Assembly (NCBI GenBank): GCA_905216195.1
Contig: CAJMSX010000025.1
Coordinates: 1 to 47,681, forward strand
Direction of reading: 5' to 3'
Source of the DNA: an uncultured bacterium
GTDB taxonomy: Bacteria > Bacteroidota > Bacteroidia > Bacteroidales > Marinifilaceae
Length of the DNA stretch: 47,681 bases
How positions within the stretch are numbered: the first letter of the stretch is position 1; every line of letters begins with the position of its first letter. Position numbers and translations under genes: made by a program. The notes beneath the pieces were generated by a model that saw only the letters and a list, made by a program, of their open reading frames with translations, was not told the DNA's origin and ran no database searches. Of the stretch, positions 37,252 to 45,335 are shown piece by piece.

Positions 37252-37830
37252 TTATGATCGGATTTTTCCGTATTTGTTTTTTATCGGCTGAGGTTGATAA
37301 TTCCGGATGTACGCCAGGGCTTCCTGGGGAGTATTCACGATTTCATACAAAGGAGCATAAGCCCGGGAAACAAATCCCTCCTCCCCGGCTTTCCGTATAA
37401 ATTCGAAAAAAGCATCGTAATAACCTCCGGCATTCAGGAATACAATCGGTTTTCCGTGATATCCGAGATGCTTGAGGGTAATGACTTCCGTGATTTCTTC
37501 GAGCGTTCCCCAGCCACCGGGTAAAGCGATAAACGCGTCCGAATAATCCCGCAACAGTTGTTTCCTCTCTTTCATATCCGAAGCGACAACCAAATCGTCC
37601 AGACGAGTCGAAGCGATCCCCATCTCCGCAATACGTTGGGGAATCACTCCTTTGACTTTTCCTCCGTTTTGCAAAACGGCCTCCGCCACCTCCCGCATCA
37701 TACCGCAATTAGTACCCCCGTACACCAGGCTCCAGGAGTTTTCCGCTATCGCTTTTCCCAACTGCCGGGCCGCTTCATAATAAACGGAATTCAACGGATC
37801 GGAAGATGCACAAAATACGCCTATATTCAT
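37252..37830 (-). CDS. LOG family protein (nucleotide 5'-monophosphate phosphoribohydrolase)
   Basis: 192 residues of the Lonely-Guy/lysine-decarboxylase-like family, which hydrolyses purine riboside 5'-monophosphates to base and ribose phosphate. Motifs are VYGGTNCGMM at residues 37-46 (nucleotide binding) and PGGWGTLEE at 104-112 (catalytic E). Bacterial members are often misnamed lysine decarboxylases. It sits downstream of gyrB but separated by a terminator. No cytokinin-related neighbour is present, so nucleotide salvage is the more likely role. Confidence 0.88.
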   Translation of the reverse strand: MNIGVFCASSDPLNSVYYEAARQLGKAIAENSWSLVYGGTNCGMMREVAEAVLQNGGKVKGVIPQRIAEMGIASTRLDDLVVASDMKERKQLLRDYSDAFIALPGGWGTLEEITEVITLKHLGYHGKPIVFLNAGGYYDAFFEFIRKAGEEGFVSRAYAPLYEIVNTPQEALAYIRNYQPQPIKNKYGKIRS

Positions 37831-37842
37831 TTCCTTATCATT

Positions 37843-37868
37843 AAAAAAAGAGGCTCCGTTTCCGGAGC
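37843..37868 (-). terminator. terminator of gyrB
   Basis: Minus strand: GCTCCG / CGGAGC stem (37853-37858 with 37863-37868), 4-nt loop, followed by CTC and seven T. It lies 8 nt after the gyrB stop codon. Confidence 0.75.
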
Positions 37869-37875
37869 ATTCTTT

Positions 37876-39840
37876 TTAGGCATCAATCGTCGCATAGGTA
37901 GCGTTTTGTTCGATAAATTGTCGTCTGGGAGGAACGTCATCTCCCATCAGCATGGAAAAAATCCGATCGGCTTCCGCCGCATTTTCGATAGAAACCTGGC
38001 GAAGGGTCCTGCCTTCCGGAGACATGGTGGTTTCCCACAACTGTTCCGGATTCATTTCACCCAAACCTTTGTAACGCTGGATATGCAGGCTACTTTCCCG
38101 GCCGCCACCCCATTCCTGTATCAGACGCAGTCTCTGCTCTTCATTCCAGCAGTATTGCTGCTCTTTTCCCTTCTTTACCAAATAAAGCGGAGGAGTAGCG
38201 ATGTATAAATATCCTTGTTCGATTACCGCTTTCATATGGCGGAAAAAAAGAGTCATAATCAAGGTAGCGATATGAGCGCCGTCCACATCGGCATCAGCCA
38301 TAATAATAATCTTATGGTAACGGATTTTGCTCAGATCGATATCCATACTATCGTTATCCGTTCCCGGAGTAATACCCAAAGCCTTAAAGATCATCACGAT
38401 CTCATCGCTTTCATATACCCGGTGCCGCATGGCTTTCTCCACATTCAGAATTTTTCCGCGCAACGGTAAGATCGCCTGAAACTGACGGTCGCGTCCCTGT
38501 TTGGCGGAGCCTCCCGCCGAATCTCCCTCTACCAGAAATATCTCGCAGTTTTCCGGATTATTATCGGAACAATCGGCCAATTTTCCCGGCAATCCCGAAC
38601 CGGACAAAACGGATTTACGCTGTACCAAATCCCGTGCTTTGCGGGCTGCATGCCGGGCCGTAGCCGCTAAAATCACTTTATCAACGATAGCTTTAGCGTC
38701 TTTGGGATGCTCTTCCAAATAGTTGGATAAGGCCCCGCTGATCGCCTGGGAAACAGCCGTCCCTACTTCCGTATTTCCCAATTTCGTCTTGGTCTGCCCC
38801 TCGAACTGGGGTTCCTGTACCTTTACGGAAATCACCGCCGTCAATCCTTCCCGGAAATCATCTCCGTTGATATCGAATTTTAATTTCGATAACATACCGG
38901 TATTTTCGGCATAAGCTTTCAAGGTCTGGGTCAATCCACGACGGAATCCCGCCAGATGGGTTCCCCCCTCTTTGGTATTGATATTATTCACATATGAAAA
39001 TACATTCTCCGTAAAAGAAGTATTGTAATGCAAAGCGATTTCGACAGGAATGCCGTTTTTTTCCGTAGCGATATCAATGGTATTTTCGATCAGTTTTTCC
39101 CGGCTGTCATCTATGTATTCTACAAATTCTTTCAATCCGTATTCGGAATAGAATACTTCCTGCCGCGGCTCCTGAGTTTCAGGATTTACATCGCGTCGGT
39201 CCGTAAGCGACAACCGGATACCCCGGTTCAGATAAGCCAATTCCCTTAAGCGGGTCGCCAAGGTATCGTACCGGTATTCCGTTACATAAAATATAGATTC
39301 GTCAGGCTTAAACGTAATGGTCGTCCCCGTTTTATCGGTTTCTCCGATAATTTCCACTTCTCCCGTGGGACATCCTTTACAATATTCCTGTCTCCAGATT
39401 TTTCCTTCCCGGTAAATTTCAGCCACCAGTTTATCAGAAAGGGCGTTCACGCAGGACACCCCCACACCGTGTAAGCCACCGGAAACTTTATACGAATCCT
39501 TATTAAACTTCCCTCCTGCATGTAAAACGGTCAGTACCACTTCCAAAGCCGATTTATTTTCCTTAGCATGGCGAGCCGTAGGGATACCTCGTCCGTTATC
39601 TCTGACCGTAATAGAATTATCTTCATTGATGATCACCTGAATGTCGTCGCAATACCCTGCCAACGCCTCGTCAATGGAATTGTCCACAACTTCGTATACC
39701 AGATGATGCAAACCGTCCGTATTGACATCGCCGATGTACATGGAAGGCCGTTTTCTTACCGCTTCCAGGCCTTCCAGTACCTGAATACTATCGGCCGAAT
39801 ATTCCTCCTGATCCAATTTCACTTTTTCTTCTTCGCTCAT
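37876..39840 (-). CDS. gyrB: DNA gyrase subunit B
   Basis: ATPase subunit of gyrase, which introduces negative supercoils. 654 residues: GHKL ATPase (VYEVVDNSIDEALAGYCDD; ITVRDNGRGIPT; SGGLHGVGVSCVNALS), transducer domain, TOPRIM domain (LVEGDSAGGSAKQGRDRQFQ; MADADVDGAHIATL) and the C-terminal GyrB tail (IQRYKGLGEMNPEQLWETT). The length is right for the short Bacteroidetes GyrB without the large insert. It is last core-genome gene before the accessory island to its right. Confidence 0.97.
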   Translation of the reverse strand: MSEEEKVKLDQEEYSADSIQVLEGLEAVRKRPSMYIGDVNTDGLHHLVYEVVDNSIDEALAGYCDDIQVIINEDNSITVRDNGRGIPTARHAKENKSALEVVLTVLHAGGKFNKDSYKVSGGLHGVGVSCVNALSDKLVAEIYREGKIWRQEYCKGCPTGEVEIIGETDKTGTTITFKPDESIFYVTEYRYDTLATRLRELAYLNRGIRLSLTDRRDVNPETQEPRQEVFYSEYGLKEFVEYIDDSREKLIENTIDIATEKNGIPVEIALHYNTSFTENVFSYVNNINTKEGGTHLAGFRRGLTQTLKAYAENTGMLSKLKFDINGDDFREGLTAVISVKVQEPQFEGQTKTKLGNTEVGTAVSQAISGALSNYLEEHPKDAKAIVDKVILAATARHAARKARDLVQRKSVLSGSGLPGKLADCSDNNPENCEIFLVEGDSAGGSAKQGRDRQFQAILPLRGKILNVEKAMRHRVYESDEIVMIFKALGITPGTDNDSMDIDLSKIRYHKIIIMADADVDGAHIATLIMTLFFRHMKAVIEQGYLYIATPPLYLVKKGKEQQYCWNEEQRLRLIQEWGGGRESSLHIQRYKGLGEMNPEQLWETTMSPEGRTLRQVSIENAAEADRIFSMLMGDDVPPRRQFIEQNATYATIDA

Positions 39841-39901
39841 ATTTTTATTTTAATTGATTTTCTAAGCCGCTTGAAAAAAATCTCTGTTTTTTCTAAACAT
39901 G

Positions 39902-39909
39902 CAAATATA
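39902..39909 (-). promoter_or_regulatory. gyrB -7 promoter box
   Basis: Minus strand TATATTTG matches TAnnTTTG, 62 nt upstream of the gyrB start. No TTTG at the usual -33 distance. Confidence 0.45.
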
Positions 39910-40323
39910 ATCATTTTTCCTCGAAAAACCGCCCCCATCCTCACAAAAATGCAGGAGGATACCCCCTCATTTCCCGCTTTTTTACCGGGAGAAAAACGCT
40001 TCCTTCAAAAACAAAAACAGGGTGTCAGTACCCTGGAACACACCTTTTGTGAGGAACTAACTGTTAGTCAAACAGTAAAGTTAGTCAAGAAACTCCAATC
40101 CTACAGGAATGGCTATATCGACACTGCGAAAGTTAAATTTCTTGTTTTGCAAAGTTAAGTGGAATCCCAGTAAAAATGGCGTCTATATGGTTGAGGAGGT
40201 CCATAGGAGCTTCGGTGTGGATGGGTACCGGCAACGTATCTCTATTCCTTATAAAATTTCAAAGTCCTGATTTTACCGGGATATATGTTGGGATTAAAAT
40301 ACGGATAATTTAAACAAAAGCGG
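39910..40323. other. core/accessory junction region without a gene
   Basis: Four hundred bases with no convincing gene. An imperfect inverted repeat ACTAACTGTT (40046-40055) / AACAG..TTAGT (40061-40075) and a smaller GGTGT/ACACC hairpin (40021-40044) are present. Between 40100 and 40270 short frames on both strands look like scrambled coding sequence, suggesting decayed genes or an element end. The sequence changes here from compact core genome to mobile-element-rich DNA. Confidence 0.35.
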
Positions 40324-40339
40324 TATATTTGTCCCAAAT
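40324..40339 (+). promoter_or_regulatory. promoter box and possible operator of the AbiEi-like gene
   Basis: The -7 box TATATTTG (40324-40331) overlaps a small palindrome ATTTG-TCC-CAAAT (40327-40339), 10 nt before the ATG at 40349. AbiEi antitoxins repress their own operons by binding inverted repeats near the promoter, so this may be the autoregulatory site; that is inference from the family. Confidence 0.4.
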
Positions 40340-40348
40340 CAAAATAAG

Positions 40349-40933
40349 ATGGATCATAAACTGAAAATATTGTTTGAGCAAAATAACGGCTATCTGATAC
40401 GTAGTCAGTTAACGGATAAATCCACCTATAACCATCTTCTGTCCCTTGTCGGGGAAGGTGTGGTTGAGCGTGTCAAGCGGGGTGTATATCATTATCTTCC
40501 GACCTCGTTTGACAGCACAATGATTGATGTGGAAAAGATTGTTCCCGGAGGTGTCCTGTGCCTGTATTCAGCATGGGCTTATTATGACCTCAGTGTCCAG
40601 ATCCCACAATCTTTCAATATTGCCATTGAGAAGAACAGAAAGATAACACTGCCCGATTACCCTCCTATAAGTCTTTACTACTGGAAGCAGGAATATCTGG
40701 AACTGGGTATTACAGAGGAGGAAATAGACAGGTATCGGGTAAAGATATGCAATGTTGAAAAATCGGTGTGTGATGCCATCCGATACAGAAACAAGATTGG
40801 AATGGAGACAACGGCAGAAATCCTGAAAAATTACCTCAAACGCAGAAAACGCGACCTCTCCCTTCTGATGGAATATGCAAAAAAAATGAGAATTGAGAAA
40901 ATATTGAAAACTTATATGGAAGTAGGGGTGTGA
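40349..40933 (+). CDS. type IV toxin-antitoxin AbiEi-family antitoxin
   Basis: 194 residues. The N-terminal winged helix at about 5-50 (LFEQNNGYLIRSQLTDK...GVVERVKRGVYHY) is followed by the AbiEi core (VPGGVLCLYSAWAYYDLSVQIPQSFNIAI; CNVEKSVCDAIRYRNKIGM). In AbiE systems this protein represses the operon and counters a nucleotidyltransferase toxin. It looks complete. Its stop overlaps the GTG start of the former toxin gene (GTGTGA at 40928-40933), showing the original coupled layout. The toxin that follows is broken, so this is an orphan antitoxin unless it acts on another enzyme. Confidence 0.85.
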   Translation: MDHKLKILFEQNNGYLIRSQLTDKSTYNHLLSLVGEGVVERVKRGVYHYLPTSFDSTMIDVEKIVPGGVLCLYSAWAYYDLSVQIPQSFNIAIEKNRKITLPDYPPISLYYWKQEYLELGITEEEIDRYRVKICNVEKSVCDAIRYRNKIGMETTAEILKNYLKRRKRDLSLLMEYAKKMRIEKILKTYMEVGV

Positions 40934-41396
40934 TAAAGGACACTTGAAATTGGATATTGGGTGCGGGGATATTGTAACGCCATCTGCCCAGAGGTTGACT
41001 TACCCGTGTTTTATAGACAGTTTGCCGCAAGCTGATATTCTGGCTTATTCGCTGGAGTCTGTCGTTGCTGAAAAATTCCAGGCGATGATAGACCTTTCGG
41101 AGTTTAACAGCCGCTACAAGGATTTTTACGATATCTAGAAAATACTGAGCAGTTATGCCGTGGATAAGGTGGTACTTACAGAGGCCATTAAAGCGACATT
41201 TATCAATAGGGGAACTCACTACCGCCCCAATCACCCGTTGTTTACCGGAGATTTTGCCAAGGATGCAGAGCGCAACAGGCAGTGGAAGTTGTTCCTGAAA
41301 CGCATCAAACAAACCGGATTTCAGGACTTTGAGGTGGTTATGGCATTGATCGTTGAACGCCTTGAACCTATATACCAGACAATCGATAAAGCATGA
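40930..41396 (+). pseudogene. AbiEii-like nucleotidyltransferase toxin remnant (N-terminal deletion plus in-frame stop)
   Basis: A start of the AbiEii type (GTG at 40930, reading V-I-K-D-T) is followed at once by a stop. From 40944, in another frame, the sequence reads LKLDIGCGDIVTPSAQ...LAYSLESVVAEKFQAMIDL...NSRYKDFYDI, the C-terminal part of AbiEii/AbiGii toxins. A TAG stop follows at 41136-41138, then the same frame resumes to TGA at 41394-41396 (VDKVVLTEAIKATFINRG...). The N-terminal nucleotidyltransferase core with its GS(x)DxD-type motif, about 150 residues, is missing. The gene is therefore inactive in at least two ways. Its stop overlaps the next ATG (ATGA). Confidence 0.8.
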
Positions 41397-41921
41397 AACT
41401 ACAATACGCATCGGATCTGCATTTAGAGTTCTCCGCTAATTCAAGCTACCTGAAATTGAATCCACTGACGGTTTCCGGAGAGGTACTTCTTCTGGCGGGG
41501 GACATCGGCTATCTGGGGGATAATAACTATGAAAAACATCCGTTTTGGACCTGGGCTTCGGAAAATTACCGGCAGGTGATCGTTGTTCCGGGTAATCACG
41601 AGTTCTACAAGCTGTTTGACATCGACAAGCTGCATAATGGTTGGAAGTACCGGATACGTCCTAATGTTACGTGTTATTATAATGCCATAATACCGTTGGG
41701 TAATGATACCGAGTTGATAGCAACGACCCTGTGGGGGCATATCGCTCTTCAGGATGCGTTTCAGACAGAAGCCGGGGTGAGTGATTTTAAAAGAATCCGT
41801 ACAGGCACGGAGCTTTTATCGTGGATGCGCTTTAATGAGGAGCACGAACGGTGTTTCCATTTTTTGCCGGAAAGCGTAAAACGCAGCCAGGCAAAACATA
41901 TTATTGTGGCGACACATCATG
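41393..41921 (+). repeat. direct repeat, copy A (matches 45335-45619 with an internal gap)
   Basis: Bases 41393-41595 equal 45335-45537 except for one substitution (CAG versus CCG near 41572), and 41840-41921 equal 45538-45619. The homology starts exactly at the ATG and ends inside the gene. Copy B lacks the intervening 244 bp (41596-41839). Confidence 0.9.
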
Positions 41922-42166
41922 TTCCTTCTTTTGAGCTGATGTCCGGCGAATTTAAAGAGAGTGCCCTGAACGGGGCCTTTACGGTAGAGCTGGGTGATTT
42001 TATTGCCGGCAGTCCTATCGAATACTGGATTTACGGACATTCGCACCGCAATATTGATAAAGTAATCGGAAATACTCAGTGTTTATCGAACCAGTTGGGG
42101 TATGTATTCCAGAATGAACATGACTCTTTCTCCCGAAATTCTTATATCGAGATAGCACAGGATTAA
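41393..42166 (+). CDS. calcineurin-like metallophosphoesterase (intact copy A)
   Basis: 257-residue cytoplasmic metallophosphoesterase. The full metal-ligand set is visible: D8 and H10 in SDLHLE, D37 in AGDIG, N68-H69 in GNHEF, H175-H176 in ATHHV, H216 and H218 in GHSHRN. Its ATG overlaps the stop of the AbiEii remnant (ATGA at 41393-41396), so it belongs to the toxin-antitoxin operon by translational coupling. A near-identical but deleted copy follows the second nucleotidyltransferase gene at 45335. The substrate is unknown; association with two unrelated antitoxin/nucleotidyltransferase pairs suggests it acts on the modified product, which is inference. Confidence 0.85.
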   Translation: MKLQYASDLHLEFSANSSYLKLNPLTVSGEVLLLAGDIGYLGDNNYEKHPFWTWASENYRQVIVVPGNHEFYKLFDIDKLHNGWKYRIRPNVTCYYNAIIPLGNDTELIATTLWGHIALQDAFQTEAGVSDFKRIRTGTELLSWMRFNEEHERCFHFLPESVKRSQAKHIIVATHHVPSFELMSGEFKESALNGAFTVELGDFIAGSPIEYWIYGHSHRNIDKVIGNTQCLSNQLGYVFQNEHDSFSRNSYIEIAQD

Positions 42167-42236
42167 TGGTTTTGGGTTAGGACCCCTTCTAAAACTTTCG
42201 CTTCATTTTACGGCTATTCTTTTTATAAAAGAACTT

Positions 42237-42384
42237 ATTGGTGGAAAAAACGGTAAAATTGCCCCCTTAAAAACGGTGGAAAGTGACCACCTAAAGTTAT
42301 ACCTTCAAAAAAGTAAAAAGTTGTCCGTCGGGAAGGGGGTCTAAAGATGGAAGATTTAAGCCCGAGTTAAACTTTAATTTTTAT
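42237..42384 (-). mobile_element. probable terminal region of an IS21-family element
   Basis: Non-coding sequence downstream of the istB remnant with GGTGGAAAGTGACCACC (42277-42293) and CAATTTTACCGTTTT-like repeats, resembling the multiple terminal repeats of Bacteroides IS21 elements. An exact end and target duplication could not be located. Confidence 0.4.
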
Positions 42385-43416
42385 CTATTTTTCTATTAAA
42401 ACCCGATTTTTAACAGGCAGTTGAGAAGTTATAATAGTGGACCGTTTCTGATGCCGATCTTCTATGATATCCATAAGTATCCCCCGTGACTGTGAGTCAA
42501 AGGATTGCATACAGAAGTCATCCAGGATAAGCAGGTCTGTTCTTTCAATACGCTTTAAGTCGGTTAATATAGTTCCCTTGACTTTGCCTATTTTTAGGCT
42601 GCTCATTAGTTTGGCAGTAGAAGCATAAAGCACCCTGTATGCCTCCTGACAGGCTTTGTTGCCTAAAGCAGTTGACAGATAGCTTTTACCGGTTCCGGCA
42701 GGTCCGGTAATAAAAAAGTCTTTGCTCTCTTTTACAAACGCTAAGGCTGCCAGACGTTCTACTTGGTTTTGGTCCAGTCCCCTCTCAAAAGAGTAATCGA
42801 TATCTGCCAATGAAGCATTGTAACGGAACGAGGCAGCCTTGAAGTCACTTGATGTATAGCGGATAGTCAGCTTCTTACCAATGTAAGTATATGGAACACT
42901 GTAGGAAGGGACATCATCGCGCAAACGTATATAGCCGTCTTTGCCGACTGTAGCCGAGACTTGTTTTTTCACCTGGTAACGAATCGGATTTAACGGTCCT
43001 GATGCATCCCGTTTAATATCTTCAAAATAGGTCCGCCCCGAGTAATTTCTTCCGGGTAAGGTCCCATTATTATGTAGCTCCAATGCCGAGCGGATCGCTG
43101 CATTGAGACTTTTCAGGTCCGGACAATGGAGCGACTCAATCGTGGTATAAATATCCTTATAGGTTAATTTTACAGCATTTTCTACAAGGGCTTTGTCTTT
43201 GGGCTTACGCACACGGGCAGGAAAGACTGTGACTCCATAGTGTTCGGCAAACCGCTCGATCTCCTCGTTCAATACAAACTCGTGACGTCCGGCTTTGGTA
43301 ACGGCAGCCTTCAGGTTATCGGGGACTACTGCTTGCGGAACCCCGCCATAATAATAAAAAGCGTTCTCACAGGCAGAGATAAAATCTTCTTTGTTTTGGC
43401 TGTGAGTGGCTTCCAC
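42385..43416 (-). pseudogene. IS21-family istA/istB remnant, fused in frame
   Basis: The first 200 codons are the C-terminal half of IstA transposase: EATHSQNKEDFISACENAFYY, FARVRKPKDKALVENAVK (catalytic E of the DDE core in the latter). The sequence then passes directly, at about residue 197 (RYTSSDF), into IstB: FERGLDQNQVERLAAL, Walker A GPAGTGKSY, Walker B DLLILDDFCMQS. The N-terminal part of IstA (helix-turn-helix and first catalytic Asp) and the C-terminal part of IstB are missing (ends SQLPVKNRVLIEK). A deletion joined the two genes without breaking the frame. It is certainly not an active transposon. The reading frame could continue upstream of the GTG to a stop at about 43449. Confidence 0.85.
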
Positions 43417-43421
43417 ATAAG

Positions 43422-43514
43422 TTAATAGACGAGAAGTTTTTCGAAGTTACCATCCGGTTGAATCTCGACTATGACCCCAGTGTTGCCGGGAGCAAGGAGT
43501 TTCAGACGGTATAA
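43422..43514 (+). pseudogene. orphan C-terminal gene fragment adjoining the IS21 remnant
   Basis: On the plus strand the frame reads LIDEKFFEVTIRLNLDYDP...SKEFQTV and stops at TAA 43512-43514. It has a protein-like composition and no start; the left end abuts the IS21 sequence, so it looks like the 3' end of a gene cut by the insertion or a later deletion. I do not recognise the family. Confidence 0.4.
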
Positions 43515-43527
43515 ATTATTATATTTA

Positions 43528-43591
43528 TTTGTTTATTCGTGGTTTATCACTACATTTGTACCATTATCATTATAAGTGATAATAGTACAAA
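43528..43591 (+). promoter_or_regulatory. consensus promoter overlapped by a 37-bp palindromic operator
   Basis: -33 TTTG (43528-43531), exactly 19-nt spacer, -7 TACATTTG (43551-43558): the best promoter in the window. Overlapping it, TTTGTAC (43555-43561), CA, TTATCA (43564-43569), 7-nt spacer, TGATAA (43577-43582), TA, GTACAAA (43585-43591) form a palindrome with one mismatched position per arm. A second arm TTATCACT at 43544-43551 also pairs with AGTGATAA (43575-43582). The ATG follows at 43603. Position over the -7 box and start site predicts repression, most simply by the winged-helix protein encoded next. Confidence 0.75.
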
Positions 43592-43602
43592 ATAAACAGA
43601 TA

Positions 43603-44562
43603 ATGGAAAAAATACAAATTCTGATAGCCGGTATTGATGTATTGTTGCAACCGGTAGAGAAGAAAACTCTAAAGGGTCTGAACGCAGATACGCTGTTGAG
43701 ATTCGCTTTTTATAGCGGGGTATTCAACGGGCAACCGTTGTGTTTTATACTTAATAAGGGGAACGAAGCCCTTACCGCGACACGTTATCGTAAATACGCG
43801 GATAGCATAGAGAATGTCACGGGCTTGCCGGTTGTTTTTTTATTGAATGCCGCAATTTATATAGAACGTAAAAGGCTGATTGAGCAAGGTGTTTATTTTG
43901 TCGTGTCGGATAAGTATGCCTTTCTACCCACTATGCTAAAGAATATCCGGGATAAAATCGTCCGCCGAAAAAAAAGCAAACAGCTTTCTCCGGCAGCCCA
44001 ATGTATTCTGCTTTATTATTTACAGACGGCTTCTTCAAAGGAAATCTATACGCTGAAACATTTTGAAAAAGTATTGCCCTATCCGTATCTTACCATAAGC
44101 AGGGCTGTTGCAGAGCTGGAACAATTCAGCCTGTGCCGTTCCGAAGCCGGGATTAACGGAGAAAAGAGTATTTATTTTAATCGTGACAGAGGGGCTTTAT
44201 GGCAAGAATCTTCTTCTTATCTTCGAGATCCGGTGAAACATGTTGTCTATACAGATGAGAAAATTTCCGTTCCACATACAACCAGCGGGGTCAATGCCTT
44301 GGCCCACTATTCCCATTTAAATCCGGATTCGCTGGAAACTATTGCCGTTTGGGATAAATATTACAGAAAAGCTATTGCAGATGGATTGAAAACCAACGAC
44401 ATGGAAGGTAAGTATAAAGTAGAGGTGTGGATTTATCCTCCGGGAATGCAGCAAGACGCTGTTTTTACAGATAAATTATCACTATATTTATCGATGAAAG
44501 AAGATAAGGATCCAAGAATAGAAAAAGAATTGCATATATTAATCAACACAATGTCGTGGTAA
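43603..44562 (+). CDS. putative winged-helix antitoxin/regulator of a nucleotidyltransferase module
   Basis: 319 residues. The N-terminal region (about 1-125) is of an unassigned alpha/beta type (LIAGIDVLLQPVEKK; RYRKYADSIENVTGLPVVFLL). A probable winged helix spans about 130-190 (AAQCILLYYLQTASSKEI...FEKVLPYPYLTISRAVAELEQFSLC). The C-terminal part has HVVYTDEK, NALAHYSHLNPDSLETIAVWDK and ends ...HILINTMSW. The layout (DNA-binding protein overlapping a nucleotidyltransferase gene by 7 nt) and the operator ahead of it suggest an antitoxin/repressor. The start is ATG 43603; an in-frame GTG at 43576 lies within the palindrome. It is not recognisably AbiEi, so this is a different antitoxin type. 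The function is inferred. Confidence 0.65.
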   Translation: MEKIQILIAGIDVLLQPVEKKTLKGLNADTLLRFAFYSGVFNGQPLCFILNKGNEALTATRYRKYADSIENVTGLPVVFLLNAAIYIERKRLIEQGVYFVVSDKYAFLPTMLKNIRDKIVRRKKSKQLSPAAQCILLYYLQTASSKEIYTLKHFEKVLPYPYLTISRAVAELEQFSLCRSEAGINGEKSIYFNRDRGALWQESSSYLRDPVKHVVYTDEKISVPHTTSGVNALAHYSHLNPDSLETIAVWDKYYRKAIADGLKTNDMEGKYKVEVWIYPPGMQQDAVFTDKLSLYLSMKEDKDPRIEKELHILINTMSW

Positions 44563-45335
44563 AAGGATTGGAAAAATTCAGGGAGTATTTTGAAGAATTT
44601 AAGGATAATTATGTGATCATCGGGGGGACGGCTTGCGATATCGCTTTATCGGAGACAGACATGCGTCCCCGGGCTACAGATGATATCGACATGATTCTTA
44701 TAATGGAAGAAATGACCCCGGCTTTCGGTGCTCGCTTCTGGCAATTTATCGCTGACGGGCATTACGCGCATCGTCAACGTCAGCGTGCAGGCCATCAAGG
44801 GTCGGTTCCCGAATTATTCAGGTTTATCAAGCCGGATGCCGGTTTTCCTATTCAAATAGAATTGCTTTCAGCTTATCCGGATATATTGGGTGAACCTACC
44901 GGATTTCACCTGGCTCCCATACCTCTCGGTGAAAAGTTATCGAGTTTGTCGGCCATTATTATGGATTCTGATTATTATCAATTTACACTTGAAAACAGCA
45001 CGATTGAGAATGGTTTGAGAGTTGCCACTCCTTTGTGCCTGATTTGTCTGAAGACCCGTGCGTTCCTGAATCTGACAGAAGATAAAAAAACGAACTCCGA
45101 TGTTAGAAGTTTCGATATTAAGAAACATCGTGACGATGTGTTTAAGTTACTGGCCATGCGTATTGATCCCTTTACTCCCATCGTCCTTCCTATGAGGCTT
45201 AAAAACTGCATCCGTCAATTTACCGAAGTGATAGAGACTTCTTTGCCGAATCAGTCCTTACAAGACGGTTTGCATGTTACGAATGAACAAATACGCGGTT
45301 ACCTTGACTTGATGAAAGAAATTTTTGATTTATAA
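44556..45335 (+). CDS. nucleotidyltransferase-fold protein, probable toxin
   Basis: 259 residues. The nucleotidyltransferase signature is intact: GGTACDIAL (G23, G24, T25) and ATDDIDMIL (D43, D45, metal ligands), with ELLSAYPD further on as a possible third acid. The rest is helical, and the C-terminus (HVTNEQIRGYLDLMKEIF) has no known motif. Such minimal nucleotidyltransferases transfer NMP to tRNA or protein in AbiEii/MenT-type toxins. Start GTG 44556 overlaps the upstream gene by 7 nt; TTG 44568 is an alternative. Its stop TAA overlaps the next ATG (TAATG). Complete and probably expressed; toxin activity is inference. Confidence 0.7.
   Translation: MVKGLEKFREYFEEFKDNYVIIGGTACDIALSETDMRPRATDDIDMILIMEEMTPAFGARFWQFIADGHYAHRQRQRAGHQGSVPELFRFIKPDAGFPIQIELLSAYPDILGEPTGFHLAPIPLGEKLSSLSAIIMDSDYYQFTLENSTIENGLRVATPLCLICLKTRAFLNLTEDKKTNSDVRSFDIKKHRDDVFKLLAMRIDPFTPIVLPMRLKNCIRQFTEVIETSLPNQSLQDGLHVTNEQIRGYLDLMKEIFDL

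Noticed and set aside
43576..43602. GTG 43576 as start of the module 2 regulator
   Set aside because: It lies inside the palindromic operator and next to the predicted transcription start; ATG 43603 is a better start.
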